Source: Hydra vulgaris (Eukaryota > Cnidaria > Hydrozoa > Anthoathecata > Hydridae). From it: a DNA stretch of 64,000 bases. Where the stretch lies: the NCBI RefSeq assembly GCF_038396675.1, contig NC_088921.1, forward strand, positions 28,353,501-28,417,500, read 5' to 3'. The notes beneath the pieces were generated by a model, which worked only from the letters and a program-made list of their open reading frames with translations, was not told where the DNA came from and ran no database searches. Shown one piece after another: positions 33,976 to 50,136 of the stretch. The number at the start of each line of letters is the position of its first letter. Within the stretch, counting starts at the first letter, position 1. The translations under genes and the position numbers were made by a program.

Positions 33976-34219
33976 AAAAAATAATATGAATTGATTGGAC
34001 TAACCAATATTCATCACATGACCACAACTTGAACCACTCCGACTTGAAAGAGATATAGACCACTCACATAATCCTATGAGGGGGCCACTAGTACTCAGAC
34101 CTCATAGCCCTATCTTTCAGAATCCCCGCAAATAACTACACAACAATATATCCGCCCTGATAGACTAAATCATGGAAACAGTATACATAAAAAAACTAAC
34201 ACGGGGTATAAAACAAAAA

Positions 34220-34680
34220 TTCCTACTAAAGCAGCTTGAATTATAAAATATTGGCTGTTTTAATTATAAAATATTGGGTAAAACGATTCTCTCCACTAAA
34301 ACGGTATTATATATTAACTAAAAATTTGGAAAACAAATCTTTCAACTATAACCGAAAATTCTATAACGGAAAAAACTATAACGGAACAACATAAATTGAA
34401 AATTAAGGAAAACTAATACTTTCACTTAACCGGTATTAATTATAAACTAAAATACACGAACATTCCCACTAAACCTGCATTAATTATAAACTAAAATCAG
34501 GAGAAACGAATATTTCCACTAAAACGGAATTAGTTATAAATAAATAAATTTATATTATTTATAAAACTTAAATTAGGATAAAACAAAGGTTTAAACGATA
34601 TCAACTATAAACTATAAACTATAAAATATACAGTAACCATAACTTAGAATCTCCAGAAAAAATGAATATTTCCACTATAA
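34220..34680. repeat. Degenerate tandem repeat of about 50-60 bp
   Basis: Repeats of TTCCACTAAAACGG-TATTAATTATAAACTAAAAT with variable spacing. No coding sequence. Confidence 0.6.
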
Positions 34681-35099
34681 CAATTAACTATTATTGTCAC
34701 GCATTTATTTTCCGGTAAACGTCAACTAAATAATCACCCCAGAAACGTTAAAATAGAATAATCAAAACAACGTACAGAACACTTAAAGGACACTTACCGT
34801 ACACTGAACTGGACACTAAATCATATTCCCTCTGAAATTCACTTCTCAATATGTCCAAATATGGTAATTTACCTTGCACTCTCTAGCACTTATGTAAAAT
34901 ATCTTTTCTCTTTTCTCAGAACTACAACGGCCAGATGTGTTCCAATAAAGTGGTGGAACTTTAATAGCTTCCACTGCGAAAAAATAGCAAACAATAAAAA
35001 AGTCAGTAAAATAATAACGATAGTAGTAAAATTCCAACGTTGAAATTTTGCTGCGCAGTAAAATATTAACGGCAGTAAATTAAAAACGCTACACCGGAT

Positions 35100-36085
35100 T
35101 TAAAAAGTGTTTTTGGTTTGTTGTTCTTTTTATAAATATTATTTTCACTAGACATGAACTGGCGTCGTGGTTTATCCTCCTCCAGCTAATTGCCATACAG
35201 AGGCCACAGTACAAAGTTCCGCAAAGACGAGTTCAGCTCCCTAGAGAGCAATATAATCCGCTTCGCAGACCTAGAGTGATGATTTTGAGAAGAACGATGG
35301 AATGGTATTGTGGTTTATCCTTGAAAACGCTGAAAAAATAAACGTCAAAAACTGTATTTATATTTATCCGCCAGCTAATTGGCTTGTGGAGGCCACATTA
35401 CCGAGGCCCGCAAAGACAAGTTTCGCTCCTTAAGGAGTGTCATTATCTGCTCTACAGACCAAGAGTAAAGTGAGTTTGGGAAGAACGAAGGTATATCACA
35501 GTGAAAGACAGAAGTTGTCGTGTTAGAAAGATAGCATAGTGAAGCGGAGAGGAACTGCACGCGATGTTAGAAGGTGCAATAGTACTATTAGTCGAACCGA
35601 CAAAAACTTGAAGAGTTCACTTGATATGAACTTCTCCTCAAGTAACTTTATTGTCCGATGAACGATGGAATTATAGATCGATAGAAGAACGATGGAATGT
35701 ATTGCATTTTATTACGTCTGGCTATTTGCCTTATTGATGCCCTCATATGTATACAAAGTAACGTAGGTAACAAGGTAACGTAGGTAACAAGGTAACGTAA
35801 AATATAAAACGAAAAGTAAAAATAAAAAAAGTTTTACAAAGATGTCCTTTATGGACTAAAAAAAAAACTTCCACACATGTATAAAAAAAAGAAAATAAAA
35901 AGGAAAAGAAAGACAAAAATTAAAATTCTATCAGAACTATTTTAGATAGTTCCGTGTGTTATCGATTAGTTTTAAACTTATTCTGTCATTATTTTTAATT
36001 TCATGGCTCATACTCGTTTGTTTATAAAAGTTGTACACGGAAATCTTTCTGACTTATATATAGGTAATAAAAATATATTAGTAAT
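35100..36085. other. Non-coding with an imperfect duplication
   Basis: Two related blocks, about 35165-35320 and 35355-35500, share CCAGCTAATTG, GAGGCCACA, CGCAAAGAC and GAAGAACGA. A short tandem AAGGTAACGTAGGTAAC repeat lies at 35755-35805. No ORF of interest. Confidence 0.6.
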
Positions 36086-36381
36086 AAAAATCGCTGAGAG
36101 AAAATCAATTTAAAAAACGAAAATCAATATTAAAAAATAAAAAATTATTCAAAATAGTTATGTATATCAGCGACTAGGTTTAAAACTCCTTTTTTAAAAA
36201 TGTTTCTTTATATTTATATTTCTTTTTTTCGTTTTGATTAATTATTAATAACCTCTCGTTTACAAGCAAGCGTTTAACTTTATATTCAAACTTTTTAAGT
36301 AAAAACTTTACACTTAAAACATTATTTTTCAAAAAAACTTTTCATTCTTTTAAAATATATTTCTAACACAAGAGTTTCCAA

Positions 36382-36738
36382 TCAAATATAGCCAAACTCT
36401 TTGTTGCCCGCGTTGGCCCCGTATTTAAACAAAATAAATTTCAAAGTATTAAAACGAGGATATTCCGTTGGATAAATTTGATCCAAAACATCTAATAAAA
36501 ACAAAATTAGAGGCTGCACCTTTTCGCATTTATACATCATATAATATATGGTTTCGTCTTTAGTTTTGCACTGCGGACATAATTTGTCATTTCTTAATTT
36601 TGTAATAAAACTATTTTCATTAGTTGGTAATAGAAAATGCGCAACTTTAAAAAACATTTCATTTGCTTTGTTATTTGTGTTTCTTTTGTTAATATTTAGA
36701 AAAAAAGATTTCCATTCGTTTTTACTGACCGTTTGCAT
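36382..36738 (-). pseudogene. C-terminal reverse-transcriptase zinc-finger fragment, left arm copy
   Basis: 118 codons, probably the 3' remnant of a non-LTR retroelement ORF: KLCPQCKTKDETIYYMMYKC fits the CxxC...E-T-x-x-(H/Y)...C zinc finger that follows many reverse transcriptases. No catalytic RT motif is present. The identical frame is in the other arm. Confidence 0.5.
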
Positions 36739-38753
36739 ACTTTGGCAACCTTTAGATGCCCAGCGATTATACTTATAAGCTATAATTTTTTTCGGATTGT
36801 TTTGAATTTTATAAAGTTTCGAGACTGTGAGTCTTTTATACTCACACTTTTCTTTTTTCTTTAATATATAAAAAGGTACTTTTTTTAAACCATATTTTTG
36901 TCCTTCGTTTAATATTTTATTTATCCAATTTTTTGGGAGTTTTGTTATAATATAGTAGTTATATTAGTATCTCTTCTATTTCAACTACTGGCACCCTGTC
37001 ATCTTGTATAATTTTACAAAAGCTGGATTTGAAACCAACCAACCAAAATTTTTTGTAAACGCTATGTATTTTAGTGAAAACCGAGCAGTGAACGAGATGA
37101 ATAATAAATTAAAAAAGAGTTTAGCAGAGTGAGATAAAAGTACAAAAGAACAGATGTCCAGTGGAAAGCAAAGAGCCTCAAAGTAGAAAAATACTTAAAA
37201 ACTGATCTAAGTAAAATGTTGTAAAAATAAACAAGAACAATAAACAATAGTCGAGGAAAGGAAGTAGAGTCATTAATTGTTGTGCTACTAAATTGTCGTT
37301 AGTGTCAAGCGTAAGTGTGATGTATAGGCAGTATCAGTGATGGAGCAGAATTATTTGTTTTATAAGTTGTTATCATGTAGTCTGTATTATTAGGGTGATA
37401 AACATACATTATCGATTTAAGTGTGTCATATACGTCTCGAGTACAGTATGGATTCGCGCCTAATGGTACAATATGAACACAAGAAGACCTCCAACAAGTA
37501 ACATTTTGAGTGGAACGATGGAGTTATAAATCAGTAATCAATTTTATAATTAATTTATAATCAATTTTCTTTTTCTATTTTTAATAAATCGTTTTATTAT
37601 CTTTTTAAAATCGGCTAAGATTGCTTGTGGGTTTGTATATTTTTTAAAATCTTTTTTTAATACCGAAATTGGGCTATTTGGAAAAAAATATAAATATTAG
37701 TTAAGTTAGCTTGTTTTATATTAAATTACAATCGTTAAAATCAGAACTAATTTCAAGCTATACTTATGTTTAAGGCTTGACAAATTAAATTTTAAATTAA
37801 GGAGTAGAGTCATCTTTCATCGCTCTTTCAAATAACTCCGACAATGTCGGGGTTATTTAGAAAGACGACAAAAAAAGTCGGGGCCCGACATCGGGGTAAT
37901 TTAGAAACGCAGAACTATATGATTTGCTTTTCGTCAAAATATCAATGTTTTTAAATAAATCAACAAAGAATGGTATTAAATTTTGTCCTTATGAAGTTTT
38001 ACGAATATTTTACATATTATACTCATATAATTTCAGCTAATGTAATATAAAATAAACCAAAATTCTAATAAAAACAACGTATATTTAAACGTACATGTAA
38101 AAAAATGTGACAATTGAAAGTTTAGTCTAATATTGAAATGTTTGATTCTCTTTTAAAAAATACCTTACCTTCTTTACCAAGCAAATAAAATAACCGTCCC
38201 TACTTTCACTTAGATGAGCTTGTTTAACTATCATATCTTTTTTTAAAAAACCACTGTGTTCTTTTTGTGGCAAAAAAAATCTTACTCCTTATAGTTTTTC
38301 TTTAAAAAAATTGCCCCGATAGATGCTGCATTCAAAATCATTAATGATAACAACAGAGAGTGAGTTTTGGAAATTTTTTTTTTCAAATAACAGTTTCACC
38401 AATGCAATATATTTTAGTTTCTTTAAAGTTACCAGCTTCTCTGAGCTTTTATAAAGACTTTTAGTCTTTATAAAAGTCTTTTTTTATACTGTTGAATGAT
38501 GATAATCTTACTCTTCTATTTTGGGAGTGCAAAAAATTTTTTGCTAGGACCAGCTATCTCTCCTATAATGTCAAAGAAGCAGTTGCATTTTCAGATATTT
38601 TTTCTCATGCAAAGTTTGATTTTTCTTTAATTTTTGCCTTCTTCAGACTAATGGAATATATTTGAGACAAGATATAGGTAGCGTTTGTGATGGTTGGTTG
38701 GTTTGTACTTTATAAAATAACGACGGGGTGGCATCTCGCCTCACTTCGAGCAC

Positions 38754-38759
<6 letters not shown>

Positions 38760-38835
<76 letters not shown>
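38760..38835. repeat. (TA)n at the palindrome centre
   Basis: About 76 bp of TA, itself self-complementary, so it completes the symmetry of the two arms. Confidence 0.95.
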
Positions 38836-38841
<6 letters not shown>

Positions 38842-40856
38842 GTGCTCGAAGTGAGGCGAGATGCCACCCCGTCGTTATTTTATAAAGTAAAAAACAAACC
38901 ACCATCAAAAACGCTACCTATATCTTGTCTCAAATATCTTCCATTAGTCTGAAGAAGGCAAAAATTAAAGAAAAATCAAACTTTGCATGAGAAAAAATAT
39001 CTGAAAATGCAACTGCTTCTTTGACATTATAGGAGAGATAGCTGGTCCTAGCAAAAAATTTTTTGCACTCCCAAAATAGAAGAGTAAGATTATCATCATT
39101 CAACAGTATAAAAAAAGACTTTTATAAAGACTAAAAGTCTTTATAAAAGCTCAGAGAAGCTGGTAACTTTAAAGAAACTAAAATATATTGCATTGGTGAA
39201 ACTGTTATTTGAAAAAAAAAATTTCCAAAACTCACTCTCTGTTGTTATCATTAATGATTTTGAATGCAGCATCTATCGGGGCAATTTTTTTAAAGAAAAA
39301 CTATAAGGAGTAAGATTTTTTTTGCCACAAAAAGAACACAGTGGTTTTTTAAAAAAAGATATGATAGTTAAACAAGCTCATCTAAGTGAAAGTAGGGACG
39401 GTTATTTTATTTGCTTGGTAAAGAAGGTAAGGTATTTTTTAAAAGAGAATCAAACATTTCAATATTAGACTAAACTTTCAATTGTCACATTTTTTTACAT
39501 GTACGTTTAAATATACGTTGTTTTTATTAGAATTTTGGTTTATTTTATATTACATTAGCTGAAATTATATGAGTATAATATGTAAAATATTCGTAAAACT
39601 TCATAAGGACAAAATTTAATACCATTCTTTGTTGATTTATTTAAAAACATTGATATTTTGACGAAAAGCAAATCATATAGTTCTGCGTTTCTAAATTACC
39701 CCGATGTCGGGCCCCGACTTTTTTTGTCGTCTTTCTAAATAACCCCGACATTGTCGGAGTTATTTGAAAGAGCGATGAAAGATGACTCTACTCCTTAATT
39801 TAAAATTTAATTTGTCAAGCCTTAAACATAAGTATAGCTTGAAATTAGTTCTGATTTTAACGATTGTAATTTAATATAAAACAAGCTAACTTAACTAATA
39901 TTTATATTTTTTTCCAAATAGCCCAATTTCGGTATTAAAAAAAGATTTTAAAAAATATACAAACCCACAAGCAATCTTAGCCGATTTTAAAAAGATAATA
40001 AAACGATTTATTAAAAATAGAAAAAGAAAATTGATTATAAATTAATTATAAAATTGATTACTGATTTATAACTCCATCGTTCCACTCAAAATGTTACTTG
40101 TTGGAGGTCTTCTTGTGTTCATATTGTACCATTAGGCGCGAATCCATACTGTACTCGAGACGTATATGACACACTTAAATCGATAATGTATGTTTATCAC
40201 CCTAATAATACAGACTACATGATAACAACTTATAAAACAAATAATTCTGCTCCATCACTGATACTGCCTATACATCACACTTACGCTTGACACTAACGAC
40301 AATTTAGTAGCACAACAATTAATGACTCTACTTCCTTTCCTCGACTATTGTTTATTGTTCTTGTTTATTTTTACAACATTTTACTTAGATCAGTTTTTAA
40401 GTATTTTTCTACTTTGAGGCTCTTTGCTTTCCACTGGACATCTGTTCTTTTGTACTTTTATCTCACTCTGCTAAACTCTTTTTTAATTTATTATTCATCT
40501 CGTTCACTGCTCGGTTTTCACTAAAATACATAGCGTTTACAAAAAATTTTGGTTGGTTGGTTTCAAATCCAGCTTTTGTAAAATTATACAAGATGACAGG
40601 GTGCCAGTAGTTGAAATAGAAGAGATACTAATATAACTACTATATTATAACAAAACTCCCAAAAAATTGGATAAATAAAATATTAAACGAAGGACAAAAA
40701 TATGGTTTAAAAAAAGTACCTTTTTATATATTAAAGAAAAAAGAAAAGTGTGAGTATAAAAGACTCACAGTCTCGAAACTTTATAAAATTCAAAACAATC
40801 CGAAAAAAATTATAGCTTATAAGTATAATCGCTGGGCATCTAAAGGTTGCCAAAGT

Positions 40857-41213
40857 ATGCAAACGGTCAGTAAAAACGAATGGAAATCTTTTTTTCTAAA
40901 TATTAACAAAAGAAACACAAATAACAAAGCAAATGAAATGTTTTTTAAAGTTGCGCATTTTCTATTACCAACTAATGAAAATAGTTTTATTACAAAATTA
41001 AGAAATGACAAATTATGTCCGCAGTGCAAAACTAAAGACGAAACCATATATTATATGATGTATAAATGCGAAAAGGTGCAGCCTCTAATTTTGTTTTTAT
41101 TAGATGTTTTGGATCAAATTTATCCAACGGAATATCCTCGTTTTAATACTTTGAAATTTATTTTGTTTAAATACGGGGCCAACGCGGGCAACAAAGAGTT
41201 TGGCTATATTTGA
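40857..41213 (+). pseudogene. C-terminal reverse-transcriptase zinc-finger fragment, right arm copy
   Basis: Mirror copy of the fragment at 36382-36738, with the same 118 residues. The equal sequence on both arms means either the duplication is very recent, or the arms are kept identical by conversion, or the structure is artificial. Confidence 0.5.
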
Positions 41214-41508
41214 TTGGAAACTCTTGTGTTAGAAATATATTTTAAAAGAATGAAAAGTTTTTTTGAAAAATAATGTTTTAAGTGTAAAGTTTTTACTTAA
41301 AAAGTTTGAATATAAAGTTAAACGCTTGCTTGTAAACGAGAGGTTATTAATAATTAATCAAAACGAAAAAAAGAAATATAAATATAAAGAAACATTTTTA
41401 AAAAAGGAGTTTTAAACCTAGTCGCTGATATACATAACTATTTTGAATAATTTTTTATTTTTTAATATTGATTTTCGTTTTTTAAATTGATTTTCTCTCA
41501 GCGATTTT

Positions 41509-44395
<2,887 letters not shown>

Positions 44396-44527
44396 AACCC
44401 AAAGGGCATTTGTTTTTTAAAATAACGTTCTGAACGTCTTTTAAATGTCTTCTAAAATTAAGAACGTTTACAAAACTTTTTAAAAGACATTCAGAGCGTA
44501 ATTTTTAACAATAATGCCCGTTGGGTA
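44396..44527. mobile_element. Small MITE with CCCAA-GGGCATT ends
   Basis: About 130 bp with inverted ends, CCCAAAGGGCATT (44398-44410) and AATGCCCGTTGGG (44513-44525). The inner part continues the symmetry (AACGTTCTGAACGTCTTTTAAA against TTTAAAAGACATTCAGAGCG). Non-coding, non-autonomous. Confidence 0.75.
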
Positions 44528-44792
44528 TACTTAGATCAACTTTAAGTAACCATAAACATAGTTGAATCTGTCATTTCATAATGAACATAAGTCCAATTAT
44601 TAAGATATTTAATTAAATGCTTTCTATGGTGCGAAGGAAAATAATCATACATGTTGCGGTACATGTTGATACAGTGGAGACAAATATCAAAGATACAATC
44701 AGAACAAAAATCTAAATAAAGACAAAATTTAGATAAAAATTAGTAAGCTAGTAATAAATAGTATTTCTAGTGCCTTGACTATTACTCGAGTT

Positions 44793-47700
44793 CAGAGCCG
44801 CCGAGAGTTTTCATGACGCCCGGGCATAGTAGCAATTAGACGCCCCTATAGGTACCCTTTTTTTTAAATTTAAAGCAAGTACAATTACACAAGTTAATGA
44901 CTGTTTTTTTTATTTCTAATACTGTTAATTTACATCCTTATTTTCATGAAAATTTAGATCTAATCTGGATTATATAACGCTATTGCAACAGATTCACTGC
45001 TTAGGATTAATAAACAGATACTTTAAAATTAATATTAAATCACTCTTTTTTATTTTTTTGCTTTTTTAGAACCAAAAATTGTTATTATTATGTTATCTTA
45101 CGACCGAGTTGTATCTAATTCATTTTCAAAATATATATCCGATAGACGTTCTTAAATCTCTTGTTTTAAAGTGGCCCAAACAATCATTTTTTTAAATCAA
45201 TTTTTATTTACTTAAAGGTCGTTTACCTTCTGCGACAGATACTGGCATAAAAAATAAAGATTACTTAAAACTATTAAGATGTGAAATATCTTCTATAAAG
45301 TTGTCTTATATTTCAGCTTTACTTTTTACCGGTTCTTAATCTTTTAACCAGATAAATGAAAATCTTAACGAAACAGTTTTTACAATCCCAACTTTTAATT
45401 GAATTTGTTGAATGACATGGAAAAGCGCAACGTTAAAAGTATTTACTTCGATTTTATGTTCGGGAATTTTACGAAAAAAAATTGCATAAGCAGGTTTATT
45501 GCAATTTTTATATAATCATTCGCTTTACAAAAAATTCTATTTCATTACCAAGACCAGTCATTTGCTAATCATGGGCCAATATTTTCGTTGAAGCTAAAGC
45601 AATGGCTTTAGGATGCAACGATTTCCTGTGGTCGTTTTACAATTAGTTTCATAGCGGCAATCTGAGCTGATTGTCTGGTGTCTGTAAAACAAGATCTTCC
45701 ACCTAACAGGAAAACAAAAAGATCTCAGATTTTTATTTTTTTATTACTATAATTAATGAAAATTATACATAAAAAGTTTAATATTGATGAAAGAAAGCAA
45801 ACCAAAAAAAAAAAGCTTTTATATGCTGACATTTATAGATTGACATTTCTGCAGCCGAAGTTGTATCGTAAAAACACAAAAGAGCTTACTATATATATAC
45901 ATCATTTTTTTTTTTTTTTTTTTAAACATCTTCGCTTCCAACAAGGCTGCAGGCAGCCACTAATTAAAGTTGGAAGTTACTGAAAGAAAAAAGATGAAGA
46001 TTGTAGAGCAAGATAACGATTAACGGACGACTTAAAGGATTGCAAATTATATGAATCAGGAAAGCAAGATGAAGGAAGCGAATTCCAAAGAGCTGATGTT
46101 CGAGGAAAAAAACTAGACGAATAAGCGTTTTTGGAGCACTTAGGAACAGTCACAGAAAAAGGATGACACTTAATTGAATGACAAGTAACACGAGAATGAA
46201 TTTTAGTAGATGGCACAAGAGATACTATCTTTTTAGAGCAGTGCCCATTATAGTATTTGTAGAAAAGAGAAAGAGAAGCAACATTACGACGATGTGATAA
46301 TGGTTGGAGGTTGGCTGCAAGAGCAGGTCCAACTATGTTTACAATGCGTTTTTGCACCTGTCTAAAAAAGAAAGGGCATCATTGGAAGAACCGCCCCAGA
46401 TATGGCAACAGTATTCTATACAAGGCCTGATTTGAGATTTATAGAGACAGAGAATAGAATCCGAAGTAAGAAAGTGACGAGCTCGATAAAGAGATGCAAC
46501 CTTAGCAGATGCTAATTTTGCAACTGATTTGATATATGGTTTCCAAGAAAGAATGGAAGTAAGAGTTAATCCTAGAAGATGAAGAGTAGATGACTCATCG
46601 AGTACATCACCGTTCATAAATATAGGAAGATCTAAATTATTGCGATAACGATTGGCTGAAAAAAATTGAGTTTTATCTGAATTAAAGTTCACCAGCCACT
46701 GTGAGCCCCATGCTGTAGCAGAAGTGAGATCCTTTTCAAGCTCAAATGCCCCCTCCAAGCAATCAGAAGGTGTTGGTTTCTTATCACGACAAGAATAAAT
46801 GGTAGTATCATCAGCAAACAACGCCACCTTAGGTGTGGAATATCTGGAAGATGGTTAATGTAAACTATATTGCCAAGTATAGAGTATATAGCCAAGAGTA
46901 GAACCTTGAGGAACCCCTGAAGTTACAGAATAAGAAGAAGAGTGCTGTCCATTGAGGACAACTTTTATAGTACGATTGGAAAGGAAGAATTCAATAATCT
47001 TAAAGATGTTGCCGGATACACCATAAGAAGAAAGCTTATGGAGAAGACCAGCATGCCAAACTTTATCAAAAGCTTTAGAAAAGTCAAGAGCGATGGCCTT
47101 AACCTCTCCACCTTTATCTAATGCACGATAAAACCTTTCAGTTATTACTGTTAGCAAATCAGCTGTAGAACGAGAAGATCGAAATCCATATTGATGGTCA
47201 GAAAGTAAGTTATTAGATTCAAGATGAGAAATTAAGTGTTTGTTAATTAGAGACTCAAAAACCTTGCTTATGATTGGAAGAAGACTAATGGGACGGTAGT
47301 AAGACGAATCATATAACTCTCCAGAATTTTTGAAGATAGGGATAACAGATGCCGCTTTCCAGCAGGCTGGAAAACAAGACTCAGATAAGCACTTGTTGAA
47401 TAGTTTTGAAAGTATAGACAACTCCGGAGAACACTTCTGCAAGACTATAACAGGTATGTTGTCCGGGCCACAAGCTGTAGAAGAGTCTAGGCAGGAAATC
47501 ACTTTAGATACAGAAGCTGGAGTGATATGAATGTCAAGCAATGAATCAACCTGTTTGTTGGCAATATCAGGTAGAACGCAACTAGTGGAATCAAGAGATG
47601 ATATTGATAAAAAGTTTTTAGCAAACAATTCAGCTTTGTCTTTAGGTGAGGTGACAAAGTCTGAACCATAAAAGAGAGGTGGAATTAAAGATTTGCCCTT

Positions 47701-50136
47701 ATTATTGATATTATTGAAGTTCTCCAGAAGTCGCGGGAGCCTAATTTTTGAGATGAGATACGAGATTTCATGATCTGAGAATAGCGGGTTTTGGCGTTAG
47801 ACAAAACTTTTTTACAATTGTTTCTAGCAGTAATAAACAGACGTCTGTTTTCTGGAGAATTGTTTTGCTGATAAATATGGAAGTAACGGTTTCGATTGGC
47901 AATCGCAGGAGCACAGTGTGAGGAAAACCATGGAGGAGAGTGAGGCTTGACCTGGAGTCGTCGAGAGGGAACAAAAGATTCAATGCCAGCCTGAATCCAC
48001 GAAGTTATGTAAGAAGCACATTTGTCGACAGGAAGACAAAAGATTTCTACCCAAGGGCCATCACGAAGAAATTCACGGAAAGAATCCCAGTCAGCTTTAC
48101 TGTAGTTGTAAGAGGTTCGATAATAGGGGGATTCAGGTGAAGAAGAAGAATGAGATATTAGTTTTAAAGAGATCAAACTGTGATCAGAAGCACCTAAGGG
48201 TGAATGTGGAGAAACTGAACACTGACTAGGATCAGAAACAAGACATAAGTCGAGTAGAGAAGGTAAATGATTCGGATTGTCAGAAAAGTGAGTTGGAAAG
48301 TTGACTATTTGAGCTAGGGATTAAGAAAGGCGAAAGTTGTGGGCTTTAATGCCTGCCGAATCACTGACACTAGAGCCAAGCCATTCAGAGTGGTGAGCAT
48401 TAAAGTCACCGACAACAGCTATATTAGCTGATGGATAAAGAGAGAGGGCTTGGTCAATATGATCAGAAATAACATCAAAAAGAGTGCAGTCTTGAGATGA
48501 AGGAGAGCGATATAGAACAAAGAGAAAGGCAATAGAGTGAAGTGGTGCTAAACGAAAGCACATGAAAGAATAGTCTGTGGATTCAAACCTAGTTTCACGA
48601 CAAACAGGTGAATTCTTACGAATGTAAATGCCCAGGCCAAGCATGTGACTATTGGAGTCTTTACGAATCAGAGGAAGATAACCATCAACACTAAGATCAC
48701 AAGATGAGACAGCCGAACTCAAATTAGTCTCACAAAGAGCAAGTAGGTCTGGTGAACTTTGCAAGAGATAAGACTCAACAGAAGAAAAGTTACTTTGAAG
48801 ACCACGAATATTAGTGAATGATAGGTTTAGAGAACTTGGTGATGATGATGGCTTTTTGTTTTTTATAGTTTTTGGTACTTTATTCATTTTTAAATTAGAT
48901 TGAAGAACTTGACTCAAAGCATAGATAGTACTCAGAACACCGTTTAATAGCCCAAGCAATTGCCTCATTACTACTAATAAACCCTAAGCTGTAACAAAGG
49001 GCTCCAAATGTGGCCTGACTACCAGCTGGCCTCAGAACCATAAAACTGAGTTTTAGAGCTGTACCCTCATTAGGAGATAATAGAATGAGTTGCCTAGTCA
49101 TAAAAACAGAGACACAAGCAAAACCCATGCATTGAGTCAAGAAGATCCAGCATTCAACATCCTAAACTGGAAACAATGTATTAAAAATACATTTGCGCTA
49201 GCCTAATAGATGAAGAAGGGGTGAGAGGCTGGTCAACAGATAGAATCTGTTTACCCCTTAAGTCTTTGCCTAGGAGGCTTTCTAGAAGACAGTAGGCGGA
49301 TGCATTCAACATCTGCCCAAGATGAGTATTTTTATCGAGACACCATCTCTAGCCTTTACTCAACCAAGAGCCCCAGGGCAGGGGGTGTTTTAAGTCGAAG
49401 TTGGCATCTCCTAGCCTTTGCCTAAAAAGGCGTATCCTACAAGGCAGCAGGACATGAAGCAGATTGTACTGGGTTACATGTTACCAGTAGCAGGATAACC
49501 TGATCTGACTGAAGGATAACCTGATCTGACTGAAGGATAACCTGATCTGACATCAATTACATCCTGCGCTGATTTCAACGGTTTACAAGACAGTTTTTTA
49601 AAAAGTGCTGACGCTCTGGGTAACCTTTAATTATTTGGGTTTAAACAGGTCATTTTTTAAATTATATACTAAGTGAAGTAAGAAAGTGTAAACCATCTTT
49701 TTTTAAATTGGTTTTTAACGACCTTTTAAATTCTTTAATAGCGTTTCTCTGTGTCAAAATTCCAATGTGTCAAAATTCCGGTTAAATTATACTTTTAAAT
49801 AAATTTTTTTTAATTATTTTTTTTTTTTTTTTTTTTTATAATTTTTTTTTCTTTAATAATTTATTATTGAAATTAATTATTAAAAACTTTAAATCTTTGG
49901 TAATATAAACATACTAAGTTAATAAGCGCATCACCAAGTAAATTTCATAACCTCATCCATAAAAACAGTTATATTACTTTTTTTATTAAAATCCCATTAC
50001 GATTATTTATGTCTTTCGTCCAATTTCGTTTAAAATTTCATTATGACTTTTTATAGTCTTTTATCTTCTGACACCCCAAATATCTTGGCGCCCGTGGCAC
50101 GTATGCTCCTTTTGCCCCTTCTTCTAGGCGGCCCTG
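44793..50136. mobile_element. hAT-like element with CR1-like retroposon nested inside
   Basis: The ends are CAGAGCCGCC (44793-44802) and GGCGGCCCTG (50127-50136), inverted with one difference and of the CAG-type typical of hAT elements. Each is flanked by the 8-bp direct repeat CTCGAGTT (44785-44792 and 50137-50144), exactly the target-site length of hAT. Internal sequence outside the nested element (44803-45976 and 49561-50126) has only broken frames; the transposase is not recognisable. Confidence 0.8.
45977..49560 (-). mobile_element. CR1-like non-LTR retroposon, nearly full length, inactive
   Basis: From the 5' end (right): a leader with a tandem AACCTGATCTGACTGAAGGAT repeat (49500-49555); an endonuclease domain at 48968-48321 (SFTNIRGLQSNFSS, GDFNAHHSEW) continuing after an in-frame stop at 48321; a linker at 48176-47685; a reverse transcriptase at 47628-46855 (YRPISLLPIISKVFE, GFRSSRSTADLL, DFSKAFDKVWH, GVPQGSTLG); the FADDTT box at 46815; and the C-terminal part to 45977. 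At least three breaks (48321, about 47690, about 46860) prevent one continuous ORF. Confidence 0.85.

Larger units (their letters stand above)
30438..35099. mobile_element. 4.66 kb DNA transposon with BED-type first exon
   Basis: Bounded by short inverted ends, ATCCGGTGT (30438-30446) and ACACCGGAT (35091-35099). Next to both ends lie palindromic TTTACTGCGCAGTAAA-type words, four or five at the left (30473-30600) and one at the right (35048-35064), probably transposase-binding repeats. At 31517 the plus strand has ATG followed by PSPVWDYFKKVE and a GTAAGT donor at 31556, which looks like the start of a BED zinc-finger transposase. The rest of the ORF is not recovered. A SINE and minisatellites lie inside. 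Class (hAT-like) is inferred from the BED start only. Confidence 0.5.
36086..41508. repeat. Giant palindrome, 2.7 kb arms around a (TA)n centre
   Basis: Positions mirror about 38797.5: each base x is complemented at 77595-x, from about 36086/41509 inward to the TA array at 38760-38835. The arms differ at only a few bases (for example near 38690 and 38900). The same 118-codon ORF is therefore on the minus strand at 36382-36738 and the plus strand at 40857-41213. Right at the centre the ends read GAGCACTGTGTG(TA)nCACACAGTGCTC. Either a true foldback duplication or an assembly product of a hairpin read. Confidence 0.95.

Noticed and set aside
44793-50136. Treating the CR1-like element as an endogenous retrovirus
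   Set aside because: There are no LTRs, gag or integrase; the endonuclease plus reverse transcriptase order is that of a non-LTR retroposon.
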